Source: Thamnaconus septentrionalis
Taxonomy: Eukaryota; Chordata; Actinopteri; Tetraodontiformes; Monacanthidae
Direction: 5' to 3'
NCBI GenBank assembly: GCA_009823395.1
Contig: CM020513.1
Location: 6,285,501-6,349,500, forward strand
Length of the DNA stretch: 64,000 bases
Position 1 is the first letter of the stretch. Every line of letters starts with the position of its first letter. Shown here one piece after another: positions 56,191 to 64,000 of this stretch. Both the position numbers and the translations under genes were made by a program. The notes below the pieces were generated by a model. The model did no database searches, was not told where the DNA came from, and saw nothing but the letters and a program-made list of their open reading frames with translations.

Positions 56191-59100
56191 CTATGCGCCC
56201 TCTAATGCGGTAGTCAAGTGAAGTTCGAACAATGCAATGGGAGAGCAAAGAAATGAAATGAATGGGCCGCATTAGAGTCTGACGTCCTACGTAAAACACT
56301 CAAGAACTTGGCTGTTTTCGGGGTCACCGTGTGGTCAGAGCTGGAACTACACCTCCTCCTGAGAAGAAGAGCAAAGAACTGAGGGTGTGGCTGCGGGGGT
56401 CAAAGGTTAAACTACGCCCAACAGCAGGAAGACCCCCAGGCGCACCTGCCTTGGCTCCGCCTGGCATAGCAGACAACGAGAGAAACGTCTTCCAGGAAGT
56501 CTGGGAAAACTTTCCTGACACTCGACTGGGAGAGCGAGTACAAAAAGGTGTAAGAGACTGTTTTTCTCTGAGCGTTTCCCAAGAACACGAGACGTTTCCT
56601 GTCATCCACTGGCTGACTTGACGGGTCGTGTTTTTTTTTTCTTTTTCATTTTTTTATTTTACGTATATAAAGAAAAGTCTGCCTGACAGCTCAGACGTGG
56701 ACGAGTGGTTGAGGAGGAGCCGTGTTGACAGCAGCAACGCGGTAAATAAAAAAACCTGCCCGTCTCTCTGTGCAGCACCAGGCGGCAGAAGAAACGCTGC
56801 CCTCCGCTGACCTCCTCATCCTCATCCTCATCCTCATCCTCCTCTTCCTCCTCCTCCTCCTCCTCCAAGGAGACAATTCAGCGGGGAGCGTTTTAAACAT
56901 TTCAAAGTTTAATCGCCTCCATTTTCAAGTATTTTTTTTATTTTTTTCCCTTTTTTTTTCCCTCCGCCGCCTCTTAATTGACACCCTCGTCTCCCATCAG
57001 ACGGCGGCGGCTGATCCCCAGGAGGCCCGGAGATTAGACGCAGACGAGCCTTTAGACTTTTAAAAAGAAGAGTTTGGAAGCTGAGAGACGGCGAGAGAGA
57101 GAGGGAGGAAACGTCACCCACTGACTTCGTCTCTGAGCTTGAAAAGCCAAAATGAAAAAATAAAATGAAATAATAAAAAAAACAAATCATGGCTCGTGGG
57201 AGATGACGTGCCGCGACCTCACAGCGGGAAAGTGACGGTCACGTCACGTCACGAGCCTCCGCGTTCCCGCTTCCTTTGCTCTGCCGCCTTTTCTGACGCT
57301 GTTTGCGGGTGTTTGTCAGCCGCCGCTGATCCGTGGAGCCTCCTCCCGTCCGCGTGTTTTTTTGTTTGATTTGTTTGTTTTTTTTAACATGTTTTAAATG
57401 AAAAAAACACAACACGCAGGGAAAAATACAGTCAATTATTTAAGTTCAAAGATGGAAAGTTGACTCCAATTTCATCCCGTTTATAAGTGCCAGACGTCCT
57501 GCTTGGAATGTCTCCTGGATGTTTTTTTTTTTTTTGTTTTTTTTTTACGTAGAGCCAATGTGAAAATTTACAAATCAAGCTTCAGACATAAAACAACAAC
57601 CCATTGAGTAGTTGCATCACTCGGTTGCATTCCACCACCATTCAGCAACATCTATGTTCAATATGAAACAATTTAAAGCTGCAGCCACTTTGTAATCTGA
57701 GGCATGGAAACATTTTTATAGCATGGAAGTTTATTTGACCTTTTTTGTTATCAAATGTTTTTTCTTGGAAAAATAAGGTATTAGGGTTATAAAAAAAAAA
57801 AAAAAACCTGACCATTGCAATAGATCTTCTTCCATCTTAAAAAAAAATCTCTATCTCCGTTTTCTTAGATGTAAGACAATAGCTTTTTTTTTTTTGTTTG
57901 TTTTTTTAAAAAACCTAGCTGTTTCAATGGATCTTCTTCTGTCTTAAAAAAAAACTCTATTGCCTTATATCTAAGAAAATGGAGAAAAGCGTGGAAGTGA
58001 TTGGCAGACAGACAGACAGGAAAGAACCTGCAGACGCTGCCGGATTGGAGGGATGACACATCTACAGCTTCTTGTCGCCTAGAGTGGAACACTGGTGGAA
58101 CTTTTCTTAGACATACACAGTCAACATAGTAAATATTATTTATATTCATTTGGTCTTTTTTGTAAAAAAAAAAAAAATTTGAAAGTTCCTGAACCCAGAT
58201 GTTGCTCCATCCCCAAGGATGCTGATTGCTCCGGTCGTACTCCCACCAGCTAAGAAAACCAATTCAGATTGGAGCTTTTCAGGACGGATGTGACAGACTT
58301 CACACCTTTATGATCCTCAAAAAAGTTCAGTCTGCGTGCTTCAGGTCGCGACCTTGTCCGTGCAACCTACGCCAATTCAAACGATCCTCATCACATCAGG
58401 TGGTGCGAGGGAAACACAAGGCCTTGTGTGTTCCACTGCTTCAGGGTTCATCAGGCACATCCTGCTGGATGTTTTCCACACACTGGGGTCACTCTAATCA
58501 TGAAGCAGGTTCGGAGGCTGAGACCAAAAGAGTGTAGATCCAGATCCATGGATGTGTTCATGTTGACGTCATAACAACAACAACAAGAGCACGTGCCATG
58601 CGACTGTGTGATTGAGCCAAACTAATTACACCTGAGGGTACTCTACTGCCACCTGGTGGTTGCTCTCCCTTGTCACTCGACGCCTCACAAGCGTGAGCGC
58701 CTTTGACACTCAGCCGTGGTGCCTTCAGGTCATCAGGGACTTGTGCAGAATGTCCCGATAAAAACCGGAAATGTTACTTTAATGGACAGATTTGTTTGGC
58801 AATTTATCAGGCTACATAAATAGATAAGTCTGAAAGCAATTTTCATCTTTAAAAAACGGAGATTATTTTTTTGAATAAGATAATCATCTGATATCATTGA
58901 ATGTCATGATTATTATATGATCAAAATATTCAAATAAATATAAAATATTTAAATGGTCATTGAGTCATGTGACAGAGATCAAGTGTGTGACTTGGTTCAG
59001 GTTGAGGAATATTTTTCCAATTTTTTCCCTTTGCGAAAATATAAAAAAGAATCAAACAGAACTTCCCCCACCAGTTGAGAGTTCAGTAGGAAACAGCTGC

Positions 59101-59679
59101 TAGGGGTTCAGAGTTCTTCCTCTCTTCATCCTCCTCATCCTCCTCATCATCACCGTACTCAGCAGCCACAGCAACGGCTGAGGAGGAAGACAAAGACGAG
59201 CTGCAGCTGCCACCTAGTGTCACATTCTGGGACACCCTGGGACTCACAGCTCAGCCCGTTTCAAATAAAAACAAAAAGGAGTTGAAAACAAAAGTTAGTG
59301 TCTTTGTGGGTTTGCATGCTGAGCCGCAATTGGCTGGAAGTGATGTCATACACTACATCCTTCACAGGTGGACGTCCTCCTCCTCCCATGTTTTTGTGTT
59401 TCTGGTGGTGCTGGTAGAAAATCTCCCTATATTACCATATCAGGGTGGTGGTGGTGAGGTGGAAGTTGAGAAGAAGAAGAAGAAGAAGAAGCAGGGCCTC
59501 CACGCTCGTCTGACCGTGCACTTGACAGTTGCTGCCCGCCGACGGGCGGCCACGGCCTGTTGAACAAGAGGTCGGCAGGCATCATGGCTCCAACGACAGG
59601 CTGACTCTCTGACGGACGGCGCCGTGGCCCGGCCCGGGGGGATGTGGCACGGGGAGCAGAGTAGGGGGGGTCAAAGGTC

Positions 59680-60000
59680 TGGAGCCGGAAGAGGCAGCGG
59701 TGGTGGTGGTGGTGGACGGTCGGTCAAGGCCCACCGAGCCTGAACTCATTCTGTCCGCCGGCCGCCACGTCGGAACCTCAGCCTCTCGCCCAAATGAGAC
59801 CCATTGCAGATTCATGAGAGGCAGACGGCTGTCAAGCAGGGGCGGGGGAAGGATGTATGCAGAGCGCCGCCGCACCGCTCATAAATAGGCCGACATGTAA
59901 AGTCGGGTCGGGCTAAATCCTCAAATTGGCCCAGTGTCACTCTGGAGAGCCCCGGTCAGGAGAGCAGAGAGCGGCTGCAGCTGGAGGAGCTGATGGACGC
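59680..60000. promoter_or_regulatory. GC-rich unique island upstream of rpgrip1l
   Basis: Non-repetitive GC-rich block with CGCCCAAATGAGACCCATTG and CGCTCATAAATAGGCCG. It might be a regulatory element or an unrecognised exon. No splice structure supported. Confidence 0.22.
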
Positions 60001-60599
60001 ACACTGGAGACGTGATGTTGCACTGGTTGATATTCAGGGAGGAAGGAGGAACACGGCTGCATTTCGATGAGGGGCTTTCCTCAATCTCGAAAGATTCTGT
60101 GAATTTGGGGGCAAAATTAACAACAAAACATAGAGTGAACGTCTGAAAGTATGCAAACCTGCACTTACATTTTGTTTCTGACCTTTTAAAAATAATCTCT
60201 CACTGTAGAATATTTATTTATTAGGATTGGCCGACAACAAGAATTTGTAGACCAGAATTTCCGTCTCCAGCAGACCTTCCTTTCCTTGTGATGGCATTTT
60301 TGAAGTTTGACATGCCAACACCAAATTGCAATGACTGATCTTCTTAATATAATTTAACTTAAATGTTATTGTGATATTGTGCGCAGTAATGTAAATATTT
60401 GTATTTTGTCCTATTCTAATTGTGTACAAATCCTATTAAATACAAATGTAAATGTAATGTAATATTCTTTAGCCTCTGTGTTCTTGTGTGTGTATTTTAT
60501 TTGCTGCTGGGACAATAGAATTCCACCATAGTTTGATAATAAACATGACTCTTCTTTTTGACGCTATGTGGGGGCATTTCACCACCAATTTAGTGTTAA

Positions 60600-60717
60600 T
60601 AAACTACATTTCCCACAATTGCCTCTCCGACGCGGCGCATGCTCAGATGTATCCTAGCGACATGGAGTGTTTTCGGTAGCAACCGCACTTCTCAACCGAT
60701 TAAAGTCGTTATTTGAG
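60600..60717 (+). promoter_or_regulatory. rpgrip1l: rpgrip1l promoter and noncoding first exon
   Basis: Within 80 bases lie ACTACATTTCCCACAATTGC (60603-60622), close to the ZNF143/SBS consensus; GCGCATGC (60635-60642), an NRF1-type core; and GGTAGCAAC (60675-60683), holding an RFX X-box half site (AGCAAC). A donor, GAG/GTAAGAG, follows at 60717/60718, so this is taken as the 5' noncoding exon. An X-box would fit a ciliary gene, but only the right half is good. The transcription start is not determined. Confidence 0.5.
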
Positions 60718-62525
60718 GTAAGAGATGCCGCTGAAGTGAACGCTGGAGCATTTACGTTATAAAACTTGCATCTGCCGTTTCGGTTTTTGCGTTTGTTGTC
60801 ATTAGACGCGGGTCGCTCATCTGCCTCAGCATCTTATGGACGAGCTAGCGGCTAGCTTAGCTAGCTCACGTCAACTCCGCCGAGACATAACAGTCGCAAT
60901 AAATGTATTTTTTGACCAGGCACCACGGTTTATTAAATTGATCAAAGTTAATAACGCCATGAAACGTGGCTAGTTTCAGATTCGTGTGCGCCTTAGATTT
61001 GAATAAGTGACGATGGCATTCCTTCCGTTGTGGTAAAAGTCGTTCAAACGACCGGAAGCAGGTGATGACCTGCGCCGGGCGACTTCTTTCTGTATTATTT
61101 TACAGTTTGAGCTGAGACGAGTGCCTCCCAAAAATACTGGCAGTTTAACTGTATTGCTGCCAAGTCCTGACGTGGACCTAGACTGTCGGATAGCGTCGGG
61201 TTGTAGATTTTAACCCGAGAGAACGCGTTGACCGTGATTTAAAACTTCTTGTTTTCAAAGTAAAGTCAACTGTCTTCTGGAACACTGTCAATAGCCAGTG
61301 CAACATTCATTCATTCATTCATTCATTCATTCATTCATTCATATTTCAGTCTGCACATCATTCCTACAGTTACTGTACTTTTAGAAGTGCCAAAGGTGTC
61401 AGAGTGTCCTATATTACATTAGTTGTTTGTCAAAGGTCACATATAGAATGCTGCAAATCAAACATCATGGTTTATTTTGTTGCTTCGTGTTGTGTTTGGT
61501 TTGACTCTAGCCAGAAAAACTGCCTCTGTGATTAGCTCAAAGTTACCAAAATAGAGTCAGTCGTCCTCTTTAAACGACATCCTGCACACAATGCTGTCGT
61601 TAAAAAAAAAATCTCAAAAGCTCCTTCGGAAAGTGACTTTAGGTGCCTCGGAAGGTGTTTAGTTGATATTTTTCTTTTGTATTTCAGTGTGTGTTTGTAT
61701 TTTCAATGCACATGAGTTGTCCCTCCAATGGATCAGTGAAGTTTAATTTGCCGTCATTCACTTCTGCTACACCTTTGAGGACATCGCAGTTTATGACAAA
61801 TATTTCATTCATCAAGCAGAATGAACTTGCTGTCAGCCTTTAATCCAGATTAAAGTCTCAGGAAAATGACTTAACTGTTCAGTAAGTGTGTCTGTAAAAT
61901 AATAAGACACGGCGTCGCCTTTTAAGAATCTTATCTTGTCTTCTTTTCTTCACTTTGATCTCCTCAGGTACAACTCATCCTCATCAATAGTCATTTTGAT
62001 TATTAATGTAAAATTTGATCAATAAAGGGACAGAAATCAGTTTTTCTTTTTAAAAACTCAATTAGTTTGCCACCATGGTGTGAATACACGCACACTCTGT
62101 ACCAAATATTGGGGCTGCTGGTTTGAAAAGATCTTCTTGCAGGCGTGGCAGAAATATGTTCGACATCATCGAATCGCAAACATCGTTTTTCATTGAGCAG
62201 TTAGCAGCTCAGACCATAAAGAAATGTTTTAGGGACACCTGATAGTTTTAGTAATGAAGTTTGAATTGCTTTTCAGTAAAACAAATTCAGTGTTGTACAG
62301 CTAACATTAGAGGATGCAGATTTTCCAGAAGTCCTCAGTCTGTCAAATTTATGACTGTATCATCTTAACACTGAATTTTAAAGGAAGATTGAAAGACAAA
62401 AACAGTTTAAGATAAACTATTCAGCGTTTGTGCTGATTTAAACGGGTTTTTTGGGGGGGTTGTTTTTGGTGATGTCAAATTATAATGTTCGTTTAATTTT
62501 TTTAAAATGTTTTTTTATCTTCCAG
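60718..62525. other. rpgrip1l: rpgrip1l intron 1
   Basis: Runs from the GTAAGAG donor to the TTATCTTCCAG acceptor. CpG-rich at the start, then AT-rich with a (CATT)n run at 61306-61341. No other feature supported. Confidence 0.6.
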
Positions 62526-62533
62526 GCTGAAGA

Positions 62534-63015
62534 ATGTCACATCCGTATGATGAGACAGCAACCGATGTCCCGGTCCGAGATTCCACTCTCACCCTGTCCA
62601 GACCTGCAGCCAGTCCACACGCAGGTCACTTCCTGTTGTTAACTGACTGTTGTAGTGCTGAGTCGACGCTGCACCGTCTGTCTGTCTGTCTGTCCTCGCC
62701 CTTTCTTCATGTTTATTTCATTAATGGGACTCGGTTCCACTGAATCGTCCCCTTCTGTTTCCCTCCTGCTCCTCCTGTTTCAACACGTGAAAAACCTGCT
62801 TGCAGCCAACTTCTATACTTTTGTGTTTGTGTGTGTGCACGCGCTGACAGATGCGACATTGTCCTCCTACAATGCCCGCGCACGGCACGAGCCGACCGAC
62901 GTCTCGCGGGTGCCCAGGGAGGAGCTGGAGGACCGGTTCCTGCGTCTGCATGAGGAGAACCGCCACCTCAAGCAGCACATCCACAAGCAGGAAGACAAGA
63001 TCAAGAAGTGAGACA

Positions 63016-63056
<41 letters not shown>

Positions 63057-64000
63057 CAGACAGCCCTGGTCCTAACACGCCCCCCCGTCCCCGCCCCGTC
63101 AGACTCGGCACCAAGCTGATGCGGCTGGTGAAGGATCGCGGCCGCATGGAGCAGCTGGCGGCAGGCGGCGGCGGCCAGCTGGCGTCCAGGGTGCGGGACG
63201 TGGAGATGGAGGAGATGATCGAGGAGCTGCAGGACAAGGTGCGCTCGCAGCAGATGGAGAACGAGCAGCTGAAGCAGCGTCTCCTGGTGTCCAAGCAGCA
63301 GCTCTTCACCTCGCCCAGGCGCACGGCGTACAGCCACGTGCAGCCGCGGGTCAACACGGGCCTGAAGAAGCTGCCGGACGCCTCGTCGGCTCAGAGTCGA
63401 CCCAAAAGTAGGATGCGGGGGGTTTGGGGTTTGGGAGCAATCAGTTGGTTCGATCGATCTGATTCTCAAGAATCTTGAATGACTTGAAAAATCAATAAGA
63501 CTCTGTTTTTGTTCTCATCACCGTCAGGCTCCAGGAGCCAGGAGGTGGGAGGCCGACCTCGGTTCGGTCACAGCCTGCTGGAGGAGGCCCGGGCCGAGAT
63601 CCGCAACCTGTGAGTGCCACTGCAGTTCACCCCTTCTCCGACAGGGGGCGCACGCAAACGGCACCCACCATCCCCAAAAAAACAAAACAAAAAACAATTT
63701 TTCACCTTTTTCCACGTGCTGAATCGTGTGATTCAACCGTCAACTCCTAAATGTCTCGCAGTGATTCTTCAAAGTTAGTGTTTTTCCCATAGTTGTCGTT
63801 TTAACATGAATAACGTGAAAATGAGACGCTTTCATAACGTCATAACGGGTGTTTTTGGATGGTCAGCGAGAACGTGATCGAGATGCAGCGGAGCCAGACG
63901 GAGGAGGCGGAGCGGCAGGCGGAGCTTCTGCAGGAGGAGCTGAGGAAGAGAGAGTCCGAGTACGAGCAGGAGATCCTGGAGCTCCGCCAGCGGCAGGCGT
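62534..64000 (+). CDS. rpgrip1l: RPGRIP1-like protein, 5' part (continues past the window)
   Basis: Ciliary transition-zone scaffold (MKS/NPHP module, mutated in Joubert and Meckel syndromes). Coding exons: 62534-62624, 62851-63007, 63103-63407, 63528-63609, 63867 onward to the window end. Starts [16 protein letters not shown], like human MSGPTDETAGDLPVKD. Diagnostic stretches: [64 protein letters not shown]. This is the N-terminal coiled coil; the C2 domains and RPGR-interacting domain lie beyond the window. Splice phases join throughout (1, 2, 1, 2). The donor of the first coding exon is GTCACT, unusual after GT, but is the one that keeps the frame. Retention of RVSREEL-type and LL-EEARGEIRN motifs separates it from RPGRIP1. 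Confidence 0.96.
63018..63053. repeat. (CA)n microsatellite
   Basis: CA run filling much of the 95-base intron between the second and third coding exons of rpgrip1l. Confidence 0.92.

Larger units (their letters stand above)
47732..60600. other. 13 kb gene-free interval between sowah and rpgrip1l
   Basis: No gene found. It alternates simple repeats (52203-52257 TG; 52610-53410 trinucleotide; 54258-54340 GAA), dispersed repeats, and unique islands listed separately as enhancer candidates. fto, which neighbours rpgrip1l in other vertebrates, was looked for here and not recognised. Confidence 0.6.

Noticed and set aside
47732..60600. fto between irx5/sowah and rpgrip1l
   Set aside because: No frame resembles the FTO dioxygenase or its HxD motif; absence is recorded as a finding, with the limit that small exons can be missed by eye.

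Overview
The window looks like nuclear DNA of a ray-finned (percomorph-type) fish. Genes are split into many short exons with GT-AG introns, some only 70-90 bases long. (CA)n repeats are very frequent, and there is a tRNA-derived SINE, hAT-type elements and small inverted-repeat elements. The gene set (rbl2, an Iroquois gene, sowah, rpgrip1l) is the fish version of the IRX-B neighbourhood, on human chromosome 16q12.

Layout. 1-834: no confident gene. 834-13354, minus strand: rbl2 (p130), 22 coding exons. 13355-13780: its GC-rich promoter side. 14708-16906, minus: a three-exon Harbinger-type nuclease gene that has lost two of three catalytic acids. 16910-21700: intergenic, with one hAT-type element and two GC-rich patches of unknown nature. 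21712-24950, minus: an Iroquois homeobox gene, best matched to irx5. 25000-29490: intergenic, with GA repeats, one inverted-repeat element and candidate enhancers. 29494-47731, plus: an intron-bearing sowah (sosondowah) ankyrin gene whose introns reach 5 kb. 47732-60600: a 13 kb gene-free stretch of repeats and non-repetitive islands. About 60600 to beyond 64000, plus: the 5' part of rpgrip1l, which runs off the window.

How the parts relate. rbl2 is a cell-cycle repressor, irx5 a developmental transcription factor and rpgrip1l a ciliary transition-zone protein; they share a neighbourhood, not a pathway. The most informative feature is sowah next to irx5. Irx-Sowah linkage is known as an ancient bilaterian regulatory block in which Irx enhancers sit in Sowah introns; tetrapods lost the intron-bearing Sowah. 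The long sowah introns and the 13 kb gap are therefore the places to look for irx5 enhancers. aktip and fto, which separate these genes in other vertebrates, were not found here.

Limits. Coordinates come from reading splice sites and phases by eye; enhancer calls are guesses from composition; element families are named only where termini or flanking duplications could be seen.
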